This document shows, piece after piece, positions 13,047-24,033 of a stretch of 64,000 nt of DNA (position 1 is the stretch's first letter; every line of letters starts with the position of its first letter). This stretch comes from Gymnopilus junonius (lineage: Eukaryota; Basidiomycota; Agaricomycetes; Agaricales; Galerinaceae). The stretch lies in contig JADNYJ010000127.1 in assembly GCA_015501075.1 (NCBI GenBank), positions 56,946-120,945 on the forward strand. The letters run 5' to 3'. The position numbers and the translations under genes were made by a program. Below the pieces are notes generated by a model. It did not search any database. It had not been told where the DNA came from and was given only the letters and a program-made list of their open reading frames with translations.

Positions 13047-13559
13047 GATTGTGAGAGTAGGCTGTGCTCGAAAGAGTGTGATAGAATAAGAAGGATGTCA
13101 AATGTCAGCGGCGCAGGAAGAAGAGATGCGTGCCCGAGATCCAATAGCCCAGAAAACGACGGTTTATGTACCTAGAGAGTAGAGGCTGACAGAATGACAG
13201 AGGCTAACACGACATGGCGTGAAGATTTTAAAACTGACTGCAAGGCAAGCTTGATCATTTCGTTTAAGGAAAAGTCAACAGTTTTCGGAGAAAAGAGGCA
13301 AACCGTTACTGGAACAATTCAGGAAAACATTTTCAAATACAGCAAACACCAGCTTTAAGCCGTGTATTGCCATTTTCTGCGGATCTGGTAAGTGTCCAGG
13401 TCGAAGGGTGGAGGTTTAGAAAAAGAGCGTTCTTGGCAGTATCTTCCTAATCGAGTCAGCGATGAGAAGTCAACGGCCTTGAAGTCAAGCATGTGCAAAT
13501 AGCCGTGAATTCTGGCAGAGCCGATCTTTCAAAACGCGCTCACTCTCTTTATTCCTTCA
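13047..13559. promoter_or_regulatory. Divergent promoter, His/Lys-rich gene and SF3B4
   Basis: 513 bp separate the ATG of the leftward repeat protein (13046) from the ATG of the rightward SF3B4 gene (13560). It must hold both promoters. A CT-rich stretch (cactctctttattccttc) sits directly before the SF3B4 start. Confidence 0.5.
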
Positions 13560-14805
13560 ATGTCTCGACCTCAGGATGACCGAAATCAAGAAGCCACTGT
13601 ATACCTAGTAAGTATGCACTTTTATTAATAGGCGTAATTGCTGCTGACAAGTTGTCACCGCCAGGGAAATCTCGATGAGCGGTGTACAGATGCATTAGTT
13701 TGGGAGTTGATGTTACAGGCTGGTCCCGTTGGTATGTTCAAGTGCTTTTCTTCGCGCCTTATTTACTTCTCAACTCCTCTATTCTTTAGTAAATGTCCAT
13801 CTTCCTAAGGACCGTATTTCAATGGCCCACCAAGGGTATGGATTTTGCGAGTTTTTAACGGAAGAGGATGCCGAATATGCATGTAAGATTATGAACCAAA
13901 TAAAGCTATGGGGCAAGCCTATCCGCGTTAACAAGGTGTGTATTGTCTCCTGGCTGTCTATCCTTTGAGCGGTTTTACTTGCATGCGATAAGTTGGACTG
14001 GGTGCTGATCTCATTTTCCAAAGGCTTCGTCGGACAAGAAGCAGTTGGACGTTGGAGCCAATCTCTTCATTGGAAACCTGGATGAGAACGTCGACGAACG
14101 GCTGCTATACGACACTTTCAGTGCATTCGGGATTATGGCTACAACGGCCAAGGTACGTGTTTAACCCATCGCTTGCATCGTTGGCTTGACTCTGTCCTTT
14201 AGATTGCTCGTGATCCAAGCTCCGGAACGTCAAAGGGTTACGGGTTCGTTTCTTATACAGACTTTGAAGCATCCGACGCTGCAATTGAATCAATGAATGG
14301 CCAATTCTTAATGAACAAAGCCATCTCTGTTCAGTATGCATTCAAAAAGGATGGCAAGGGCGAACGCCACGGTACACCCGCAGAACGCCTTCTTGCTGCC
14401 CAGGCTCGCAAAAACAATGCCCTCCCTGTCGCTGCCCGTCCCCCTCCTGCACCTATCTCCTTTGGTCCTCGGCCTCCCATGCCTGGCTTCCAAGGACCTT
14501 ACCAAGGCCAATTTGCTGGTGCACTTGCCGCTCCTCCACCACCTCCTGGATTTACACCCCAACAAACTATTATGCCTCAGCAAATGCCAATGGGTATGAT
14601 GCCTCCGCCAGGGATGGCACCCCCTGGAATGGCCCCACCACCACCTCCCCCTGGTATGGTTCCACCCATGGGCATGCAAGGTATGCCTATGCCGCCTCCG
14701 CCTCCCGGAATGCAAATGTATCCTGGGTTCCCACCCCCTCCCCCTGGCTTTGGGGGAAGCCCTTTTCCTCCGGTGCCCACCCCCCAGCCGCAGCCTCAGT
14801 ATTAG
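13560..14805 (+). CDS. HSH49: Splicing factor 3B subunit 4 (SF3B4 / Hsh49)
   Basis: Five exons (13560-13607, 13665-13731, 13790-13935, 14024-14152, 14203-14805) give about 330 residues in an unbroken frame. RRM1 has RNP2 VYLGNL and RNP1 GYGFCEF; RRM2 has LFIGNL and KGYGFVSY. After [11 protein letters not shown] the C-terminus is rich in Pro, Gly and Met ([16 protein letters not shown]). This two-RRM plus proline-rich layout is diagnostic of SF3B4, the U2 snRNP SF3b subunit that contacts pre-mRNA near the branch site. The first intron falls inside the RNP2 motif (VYL / GNL). The gene is intact. Its neighbour EMC4 starts 147 bp downstream on the same strand. Confidence 0.93.
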
Positions 14806-14952
14806 TCTTTGAGTATCATTATTGTACTTCGTAGCTGGTGTTCATTATACTTTTTTTTTTTTTTGAATTTCTATCCCAACGTCGCGAGTATGATTCTGAA
14901 TGCGGGATGCGCTGTCACGTGTTTAAACTCGACCTTAGCTCTGCCCCTCGTC

Positions 14953-15700
14953 ATGTCGCAAACCATCCTGGACTACTCCTCCTTAGAATCTTCTTCGAGG
15001 TGAAAATTACATGCATTGCATTGGTGACATACTGATGTACTAATTGCAGATGGAAGAATCTTCCACCACCCCCAGGGTTCTCAAAGTCGTCATCATCAGT
15101 CGTCAGTGATGAAATGATTTCTGTACTACCCTTCATTCTGAGGCTTTCGGTAGCATAAAGTAGCTTCTAAGAAGGCTATTTCCTCTGCCGACTCGCACGA
15201 CGCGCTGAAGGAGAAGCGGGCTTGGGATGTAGCCCTTGCGCCTGTGAAGTCCTTGCCAATGCAAGCCTTCATGCTTTACATGTCGGGAGGCGGTGTCCAG
15301 ATCTTCAGCATAGGCATTGTGTTCATGCTGTTACTTTCGCCATTTAAGAATATTGCCGGCATGAATGAAGGTACGCGTTCAACGCCTCTGGAATTGCCTT
15401 GAGTTTCGATCTTGCTTCCCACTGTCTAGCCTTTGCGCAATACGCCCCCTCGAAGTCCACAAATCCAAAAGCAATAACAACGTTACCTCTGCATAAGCTA
15501 GCATACATCCTTTGCAATATGTTGACACTTGCTGTCGGCCTATGGAAATGTCGGTCCATGGGGCTGCTACCTACAGGGACAGGAGACTGGCTTGCATTCG
15601 AGACCCGGGATCCGGTGCGTTCTCTCTTGTCCTTATTCTTACGTGTAGCTTACTGAACGGGATTTTATATTCACAGTCACCAGAAACCTCTCTGTTCTAA
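14953..15700 (+). CDS. EMC4: ER membrane protein complex subunit 4
   Basis: MSQTILDYSSLESSSRWKN and PPPPGFSK are followed by KEKRAWDVALAPVKSLPMQA, the hydrophobic FMLYMSGGGVQIFSIGIVFM and KSTNPKAITTLPLHKLAYIL, then LGLWKCRSMGLLPTG-type residues (here LAVGLWKCRSMGLLPTGTG). This is EMC4, part of the ER complex that inserts tail-anchored and multipass membrane proteins. Introns lie at about 14999-15050, near 15102-15172 (two donor/acceptor pairs both keep frame), 15370-15427 and 15616-15676. The last exon is only eight codons (SPETSLF, stop). It is intact and of normal length (about 175 residues). Confidence 0.9.
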
Positions 15701-16016
15701 ATACTTCCCGAGAATTTTGCATTATTGCTATTGTGACGATGTAGTATTTGACATATTGTGCCGAGAGCTAGGCTGTCGACTCCACTACTATAATATAATT
15801 TATGTCGGTATACCCTTGTAAATTTATAGGAATTGGAGAGGTTCAACTATCGACATGACCTTGAATAACTTTTACCGGCGTGAGTGGTGGCTTATATTGC
15901 GACACCATGTGCCTGTGAGAAGCCTGCATTATTATGCTTCCCAACAACAGCAAGGTCGTCAGCAAACTTGCTGTTGAACCTCGCGGAAGCGTCGTTCAAG
16001 CTTGTAATTCGCAAGA
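15701..16016 (+). promoter_or_regulatory. Spacer and promoter before the amidohydrolase
   Basis: 316 bp between the EMC4 stop and the next ATG. The first part is AT-rich (ctactataatataatttatg) and suits the EMC4 3' end; the rest would be the promoter. No other feature was seen. Confidence 0.35.
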
Positions 16017-19000
16017 ATGGGGCTCAAAGAGGACGTTCATAGCACCGTCTCGGTGCCTGGTGGGCTTCCGGCTCCATCCACTTCAAGTTCCTCCGCTGAG
16101 AGGAGTCGACCTAAACTACAATCAAAGCTTCGCCAACTTTTAGCCTATATCGCGTTATTCTCTGTCGCAGGCACTCTATCAACGATTTTGCCAACGCCAT
16201 GGTCAATATTCCAGCTGCGCGACGCGTCTGGTGTCGCCGTCAACTTGACGCAGTCAGATCCTGCTTCAGAGTGGAAGGACAATGTCTGGCCCCTTCGACC
16301 TCAAGATCCATGGGACATATCTACTGACTATCCTTTCCCTCGAAAGTTGGAATACGACGTCCAAGAAGGAACATGGTTGCGACTTGACGTACACCCTACC
16401 TCGGGTGACATAGTATTTGACATGGTCGGGGACATTTATTGTCTTCCTGGCGGCCAAGCTCTTCGTGCTGGATCTAATGGAATGCCCATCAAAGCTTTTC
16501 CTGTGCTGACGGGTATCCCTCATGATTCTGATCCTCATTTTTCCCCGGAGGGAGATAGGTTGGTGTTCAGGAGTGATGCAGAACTTGGCATAGAGAATAT
16601 CTGGGTGACTGAATGGAAGGGGTGCGAAGGGATGAACGTTAGACCTGCCAATGGAGGCAGGGATGATCTGCGCGTGGCTCTCTCTCAACAAAATGACGAG
16701 GAAGATCTCCTGGCGAAAGGTGTTCGAGAGGACTCTCAAAGGAAGATGAACCGTCTGGTACGTGAGGGACGCTTCAACGGTCTGTACTTCTTTACCTCTT
16801 TTCATATCCGGTACTCATTCATGTGTAGCTCAACGTATTACCAATGAGACTTACCGATGGGTCAGTGATGCTCGCTTTCATCCCTCGGGCAGCAAAGTTA
16901 TCGCAACTAAGTGGTATACCTCAGAGAGGTCCCTTGGAGCAGGGGAAGGATGGGAATACCAGGTTCCATCTGTCGATGAGCTACGTCTCGGAAAAAGCAA
17001 GCAAATTCAACCTGGAAGTGGTACGCGACTTGTCAGCCGTACACTACCGCTGGGTTGGACATCCGAAGACTATGGCGACCAGCAAATAGGACCCGAGCAA
17101 TTGATTTGGCATGGAAGGGATAGCATTATTTTTTCAAAGAATGTCATTGATTCCAGCACATTTACATACAGTAAAGGTGAAGCTTAATTTTTGTATTTCT
17201 TCACTTCTAAAATATTGAACTTGTCCCTGCTTCAGACGTGCATAAGGGAATTTATGCCATCTTTCAACGTAATCTCACCACGGGGGGGACTGACCTTCTG
17301 GTTAGTCCCTTTCCTGGAGGTGCAAGTCGCCCTGAGTTATCTCACGATGGTCGTACTCTGGCATTTGTCCGAAGGGTGAGAGACAAGGAAGCTTTAGTGT
17401 TTAAGTGAGTAAGATATTATTTTTTAAATGATTCTTCATAGGTGTTGATGAACAACTCAGGGACTTGCATACCGGTTCTATTCACAATATATGGCATGGC
17501 CTGAATTATGACCTTTCCGGTGTTTCTGCGCCTATGGGAACCTATCCTTCTTTCGCTTTCACTCCGGGCGACGATGCAGTTGTCATCTGGGCAGCAGGGA
17601 AACTCCATTCGGTTCCTCTAGATATAAATGGCCAAGGAGAGAAAGTTGCTTCCTCAGCGTCTCCCAGCCCAATTCCTTTCATTGTTCACATAGAGAAAAG
17701 GCTAGCTGCGACTCTGCGTGGCGGTGTTGATGTTATCGGATATGAAACTCAAGATACTCAAGAAGTCCGGTCTTTTAAGGACCTTCGGGTTAATGAGCGC
17801 GGAACGAGGGTAATATTTCAAGCCGCTGGAGTAACCTATTTGCAAGAAGTCGGCCATAGTTCAGCAATAAAGGTTCCAGTTACAGATGAAGATGCGCCTT
17901 ACTATTCGCCATCTTTTGTACCTGGTGATGATGACTTGATCCTTCATGCACGGTGGTCTGATGGAAATTATACCACCCTTGAATTGGCAGATACCAAGAT
18001 TGGAAAGGCAGTCCCAATTGATGGCATTCCAGTCGGTCGCTATTTTTACCCATAATCTGCGAATTTCGAGGCACGCGTCGAACGATCGCATTCTTGAAGA
18101 GTGCAGGAAGCTATCTCTCAGGCGACATCTTGGCCACTGGTGGAGCTGGCCTGTATCTCGCTGACATCACGATTCCAAGCAGACTCGGCGGACACCGTTC
18201 AATTTCAGTTACCAACCTCCGTTTCGTGCCTACAGATGTGGACACAGAGGATCGAGTCAATATGCGCTTTGTTCTCCAGGATAAGAAAATACTTGTTCAA
18301 CAGTCCAACAATGCTTTCGTCATCAACTTAGATGGCGGTAGAGATAAGTCTGGGAAACCTCCTCATACAACACTCGCCTCTGGCAAAATGTCTACTGAGC
18401 TTGTGACCTCTCCTGAGCGGACATGGTTTGAAGACGGTTATACCGCAAAGCACATCGCCTTCGTTGATTCTTTCAATGTATATCTCGCTTCAGGAGAACA
18501 TGTGAAGAAGGGAGAAGCAGTCTGGTCGAGACCCGCCAATGCGACCAAAGGTCTAGTCAGATTGAGTTTAGACGGAGGACATGACATTACCTTCTCAAGG
18601 AACGGTAGGAAGCTTTTCTGGTTCTTAGGTATGTCTTGCGCTATACCCTGAAACCGAAATAACACTAACCGTCTGATTAGGCCCATATTTGCACTCTTTG
18701 GAATTACAGAAGCTCCATTATTGCAGTTCTGCTATTGAGAAGGATCACTCAACTTTTGGCATTTCCTGCGTCAAGAAATTGCTTGATGTACAGAAAATCG
18801 GAGATATCAAGCATTCAACAGATATCGCCAGGCTCAAGAAACAAGCGAAGTCACTGGCCGAAGAAATTTCCGACGTTGTGGTCATCTATAATGCGACTCT
18901 GCTCACCATGTCTACTGGTCATGAGGATACTGATCTCATCCGTGACGGAGTCTTGGTTGTGCGAGGAGGTGTTATTGAGTCCGTTGGTTCTGTTGGCAGC

Positions 19001-20532
19001 TTAACTGTACCTCCTGGTGCTACTGTGATCTCTGCCAACGGAGGTAGGTTTCAAGTTTTAACACTGTTTTCTGTAGTCTATAGACTCATCGTGCTACAGG
19101 TTTCGTGGTACCTGGATTCATCGACGTCCATGCTCATTGGAATGGTTTTGCAGACCGATTCCCCGCGAAGTCTTGGGAGATGGAAACTTTCCTGGCATAT
19201 GGTGTAACCACTTTACACAAGTACGTGTCTTGAGCTTAAAAGTTCAAAAGCCAGACCCAATCTAATTTGCCACAATTCAGCCCCAGCGCGTCTAATGTCG
19301 ATGGTTTTGTTGAGCGTGCTCGTATTGAACGCGGCCAACTGATAGGACCTCGCATTTTCACCGTCGGAGACGTGATCTACGGAGGAGGCTCTCCTGACAT
19401 TCATCAAGATATCGCAACTATGGCTGAGGCGGTTTCTGCTCTCACAAGAATCAAGGCGGAAGGTGGTCCTGCAAGTATTTCCTACAAAAATTATAATCTG
19501 CCATCGAGGTTGGCTGTGAATCTCGAAAGCAATATACAATCATCTAACTTATCCATTCTAGAGCTTCTCGGCAGAGGTTGCTCACAGTCGCTCGAAATAT
19601 GAGCTTGTTATGCGTCCCGGAAGGTGGAATGAACTACGATTGGGATCTTACTTACATTATAGATGGTCAGTTCTTAACCTGCCTCACCAAGTTTTCTGTT
19701 TAACTCAAGCTCGATAGGAATGACGACTATCGAACACCCAATACCTGTTCCGACACTCTATGATGACGTTTTGACTCTATATGCACTGAGTGGCACAGGA
19801 GCGACGCCCACTCACATTGTCAACTACGGAGGTGCATGGGGAGAACAAATTGTTTGGGCTACGCACGACGTGCCCAATGATCCAAAGTACGACTCCCAAT
19901 TTATGTTTGATATGGACTAATTTTATTTTTTCCGTAGATTGCGCCGTTTCACAAGACATGATATTTTGGAAGCATTGTCAGAATCTACCGTCCGGCCCAA
20001 GAATTGTTCTTCCTACTCCTTTTTCTCTAATATTTCCTCGAACTTACTTTGTTTTTTATGTAGCCTTCGCTCTCTTCAATACATCAAGGTCTGTAGCTGC
20101 CATGGTTGGCAAAGGCTTATTAGCCAACATTGGCGCACACGGTGAACCGCCACTGGGCCTCAATTACCATGCTGAAATGGGATTCACGTCGCAGGGAGGA
20201 CTAAGCAATTACGAAGTACGTCTACCCTTCTACCCCTTTATTTTACACTCCCCAACGTACTTATCCTGCAGGTGATACGCGCTGCCACGTCTTCCGGTGC
20301 GCAAACTCTTGGAATGTTCCCGTCACTTGGGTCGCTTTCGCCAGGAAAGCTTGCGGATTTCCTTGTATACCCACCAGGTGTCAACCTCCTTGAGGGAAGT
20401 GTTAGCAAGAAGACCCTTCAGCTACTCCTGGTTTCGAGAGGTGGAAGAATCTGGGACGCGGAGACAATGGTGGAAGTGTGGCCAGTGAACACCGGAAAGA
20501 AGCAAACTATACCAGTTTTGAATGCCGACTGA
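16017..20532 (+). CDS. Membrane-anchored amidohydrolase with N-terminal beta-propeller (TolB-like) half
   Basis: The protein is about 1290 residues. It has a cytosolic tail, one membrane helix (LLAYIALFSVAGTLSTIL, about residue 40-60), then a long propeller-like half with TolB/PD40-type blades (HDSDPHFSPEGDRLVFRSD, YRWVSDARFHPSGSKVIATK, SRPELSHDGRTLAFVRR, APYYSPSFVPGDDDLILHARW). The C-terminal half is an amidohydrolase: VVIYNATLLTMS, the metal-site FVVPGFIDVHAHW, GVTTLHN, GMTTIEH, IGAHGEPP, LNYHAEM and LGSLSPGKLADFLVYP. More than ten introns keep phase. One break occurs at 18049-18051 (ttacccataatc), where one C appears missing; both sides encode conserved residues (GRYF before, RRTIAFLKSAGSYLSGDILA after). 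It is probably a hydrolase facing a compartment lumen; the substrate is unknown. Confidence 0.85.
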
Positions 20533-21005
20533 GCCAAAATTTGAGCTTCGTGTAGTGAATCACTAGCTTGTCAATCTACCTGTAAATAATCGAACTGCCA
20601 GAATTTGAACGGACACTGGAGAGGACGAACGTCGGCATAAATGTAGTACTTGGTTTTCTGGCGGCCCGGAAACACCGGGTGTAAGAAAGTCGTCCTTTGC
20701 AATTGAAATTTGAATTACACCTTTGCTCGGTTCTCCTTCTTGGCACGTTACGCCATTGACGCCCTGCTGTCTTCAGGCATCCACTCGATCTGCCTGAGCA
20801 AGGCTCATCTTAGACCTCTTCCTGCGTTCGATCTTGTTTCCCTCACTTCCTTTGAATCTCAAGGAACATACATATCCGGATCTGTCAACCTTTCCGTTCA
20901 TGCTCAGGCCCCGAAGTAGAACTTAAGGCGACTATAGCAACCCAAGGCCACCCTTCCTGAATCGCGTCTCTTCTATCCAGCGAAACCCTTCCCAATCTCA
21001 TTCTC
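20533..21005 (+). promoter_or_regulatory. Spacer and promoter before the PLC-like gene
   Basis: 473 bp between the amidohydrolase stop and ATG 21006. A 69-codon ORF (20710-20919) has no support from splice sites or family residues. No other feature was seen. Confidence 0.35.
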
Positions 21006-22806
21006 ATGCATATTACCATTAGAAATCTGACGACAGAGCCTATAACCGCTCACACATACCCAGCCTCGTCCAGGTTCAATGTTCTTCGACGCGCTGAAGA
21101 GGGCACATCATCAGGCAACCGGTTCATTCTTCCTCCCTCGTTGGATATCACCATTATCCTCCCTAAAGGGTTCAAACGGGAACTTGTGCTCCAGCAGCCC
21201 AAGGATTCGCAGGCCGTACGTTCGACTGGGGAAAACACCCCTGTGGTGGAGACCAGTCCGCTTTTAGATGCTAAAGAGTGGCACATTCATCCTGAAGGCT
21301 TTAAGATACAATTTTCGATGACGTTCTCGGCGTCATGGCAAGCTGTACCAGTCCCTGGAGATTGCCCATGGAGGGCATTTATTCGTAGGGTGCGTTATTT
21401 TTTTCCCAAATTTGAAGACCTGGATAGGTGAGGCTACCTGTGTAGTACTGACGCGGCTGAAATTATGATTCAGGTAACACGGAGGCATCATAAGTTACTC
21501 ATTCTTGCCCGTCGAAATCTTGCAACATTTTTGTCGGATATGCCCGACCGCCTTCCACTGTCTTCGCTTACACTGCCTGGTTCGTTTTTGATTTCTCCGA
21601 TTTCGCAAGAGGTTCATACTAACGATGAGCATGTGTAGGTAGTCATGACACGTACGTTCCTTGTCATGTTCGGTCATAAAAGGGATTTGACCTCGTAGTA
21701 AAGTATGGCTTTTCATGGCTGGCCTATCTCACAATGCCAGTCACCATCGACGCCGTTAAGCAGCCAACTTCACAACGGTATTCGGGTTATCGATATCCGA
21801 CTTGCAGTCATCCCGCCACCGCCGCCTATGTCAACTCCCCTCAACACAACCCGCACCCAGGAGTTGATAGCCTACCATGGGTTATGGCCTCAGCGAACAC
21901 CTTTCATCTCCATATTAAACGACGTTTACACCTTCCTTACTTCACCTGTTGGTCAGAAAGAAACGATTGTAATGTCTATAAAGCAAGAGGACTTTGCAAT
22001 CACCCCTGCTCCCTTCTTCTCACAGCTTGTGAGGGATACTATTGCGCGTAGTTCTGGAGGCTGGGACGATTCAAAGCCCAGTACTGGTGCAATTAACAAG
22101 GGAATGTGGTTCTTGGAAAATCGTATACCGACACTGGGAGAAGTTAGAGGCAAGGTGATAATGTTGAGTCGATTTGGAGGGGATGGAGACGGATGGGAAG
22201 GTGGATTGGAAGGTATAGGTATCCATCCAACAACTTGGCCCGACAGTGTGAAAGATGGATTTGAGTGGGAGTTGAAGGGCACACTTGTAAAGACGAGCGA
22301 CTGGTATGTTCTCTTCCTTCCAGTATTGAGGCAGTCCTGACTTCGTCCAGGTATGCCATTCCTTCATTCTTCTCCATCCCGGAGAAGGTCAACCTCGCAA
22401 CAGCCAATCTCATCCCACCAGCTGATGCACCGAGGCCTGTGCTTCCTATTACCTACTTTTCTGCTGCTATGTTCCGCTGGCACTACCACCTGTCGTCGCT
22501 AAAGGATTTGGATGGCCGAAGTTAGGACTTGGCATAGAAGGCGTGAACAGTAAATTGGGAGCTTGGCTTATCGACCAACTGGGCGGCTGCCCTGACTTTA
22601 ACAGGAACTTGTCCTCTCGAGAAAAGTTTGATTCCGAAGGATCAGAGAAGTTCGAAGATACTGCAGCGGCTGCGGGACAGTCTGAGCCCCGGATAAGAGG
22701 TTTCGCCTTGGTTGACTATTATGCGGAACCAGAGGGGGGAGATATTATTCCGCTTCTTGTAGAGTGTAACTTTAGAGGAAGAAAAAATGGTGAAGAAGGC
22801 TGGTAA
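21006..22806 (+). CDS. PI-PLC X-domain phosphodiesterase-like protein
   Basis: After an N-terminal beta-rich region starting MHITIRNLTTEPI (about 130 residues) the spliced frame reads GSHDTMAFHGWPISQCQSPS, GIRVIDIRL, then YHGLWPQRTPF and TIVMSIKQED. These are the two catalytic His regions and core strands of PI-PLC X-domain proteins. Downstream are GKVIMLSRFGG, a Trp-rich segment and FALVDYYAEPEGGDIIPLLV near the end. Introns: about 21390-21471, 21582-21640, 21652-21703 and 22303-22350. The frame breaks at 22474-22475 (atgttccgctgg): one C seems missing, and the next frame continues LALPPVVAKGFGWPKLGLGI to TAA at 22804-22806. It likely cleaves a phosphodiester in a lipid or glycolipid. A Ca2+-dependent eukaryotic PLC architecture (PH, EF, C2) is absent. 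Confidence 0.82.
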
Positions 22807-23171
22807 CATCAGTTGTACCCGTCCCATTCTTCAGTACGTCTTTCTTGATTTCTTAGTTTCCTTCTGGTTACAGCCAGTGTATCTTATTCTGTTTATGTGT
22901 GTATTGATACTGTACTACGTATGATCTGTATTTCCACGAATGGTTCCAAATGTTTTGACTTTGAACCTCGACCTTACGCCCAATATAGGATTTTACTTTC
23001 TACTTTAGGAATATCTATATAAGGGTTTGTTTCGCTACGTCTCGGATCATTGATCGCAAAAATTATCTCGTGATCAGTGGTCACTAGAATTAATTCTCAT
23101 GACGACTTTCAAAGGTATATATTTTAGCTTGAAAGAAGATAGGAGCCTCAGCTCTCTTTCACAACCTCGAT
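22807..23171 (+). promoter_or_regulatory. Spacer and promoter before the MIF-like gene
   Basis: 365 bp. A segment with TATATAA-like bases (aatatctatataaggg, near 23010) lies 150 bp before the MIF-like ATG and is a candidate core promoter. Nothing else was seen. Confidence 0.4.
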
Positions 23172-23754
23172 ATGCCCACTCTCAACCTTGTAACTAACGT
23201 CAAGGCGAGTGCACAATTGCTTTGCTTGCTGAAAATAACGATATCCTGACAATATCCTTGGCGATAAAAGCTTGACGATCCTAGGGCATTTATTACAGAG
23301 TTCTCCAAGGTATGCAATATCGTGGAAACCCGAGGACAGTTAAAAAGAGGGAATCGTTACAGTTCGGAGCAGACACTCTGAACAAGCCGGAGCAGTACAT
23401 TTCCGTGATCTTCACCTACAATGAGCTGGTCACTTTCGCCGGAACGTTCGACCCTGCTTTCAGTCTGAGAATTGTGAGTAGGGACCCCTTCATCCAGTGA
23501 CTGCGTGTAACCCCGCGAGCGGTTAGGACAGCCTCGATAACATTAGTGAGCAGCAAAATGAGGGATATAGTAAAGCTTTCTTCGAGTTCTTTGAAGAGAA
23601 GCTGGGCACAAAGGGAAACAGGGGATATGTGACCTACATTGATCCTGGAAGGCCCAACATGGGGTATGTATGGAATCCTTCTGCCGTGGTCGGAGGCTGA
23701 CTCGGGAACAGGTTCGAGTCGACGACCTTCGCTACAATTTTTGGAAAGAATTGA
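23172..23754 (+). CDS. MIF-like tautomerase
   Basis: The spliced product of about 118 residues starts MPTLNLVTNVKLDDPRAF and continues KPEQYISVIFTYNELVTFAG, then DPAFSLRI, DNISEQQNEGYSKAFFEFFE, GNRGYVTYIDPGRPNMGFES and TTFATIFGKN. This is the full macrophage migration inhibitory factor fold, with the catalytic Pro directly after the initiator Met. The frame is intact. Introns: 23205-23270 (GC-AG type), 23310-23362, about 23473-23526 and about 23665-23711. Fungal MIF homologues are known but patchy; the physiological substrate is unclear. The GC donor means simple GT-AG gene finders will miss the first 11-codon exon. Confidence 0.9.
23205..23270 (+). other. GC-AG intron in the MIF-like gene
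   Basis: The donor is AAG|gcgagt and the acceptor ataaaag|CTT. Both are phase 0, and the flanking codons (NVK / LDDPRAF) fit the MIF family without gap. No GT donor nearby gives an open frame. Confidence 0.8.
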
Positions 23755-24033
23755 AGAGGAAGAAGAAGAAATGGGCTGGCCTTATGATTGAATGTATCAG
23801 TTTGGCACTATGTACTTATCATGCCGCGTATTAAATTTATGAATGTTATCGCCATGATCAGGGCAGCCATAAGCGACGGATGAACAACTGTCCAACGAGC
23901 ATTACCTACAGCATTTGGATTGTTGTTTGCGTGTCGTATATTTGGGGGCTAGCGTCAAAAAATTTGATCTTATCATCTGAACAGCGTGGCTGTACCATTC
24001 GTCTCTCTTTTTTTTGCCACCATCATTCTCGAA

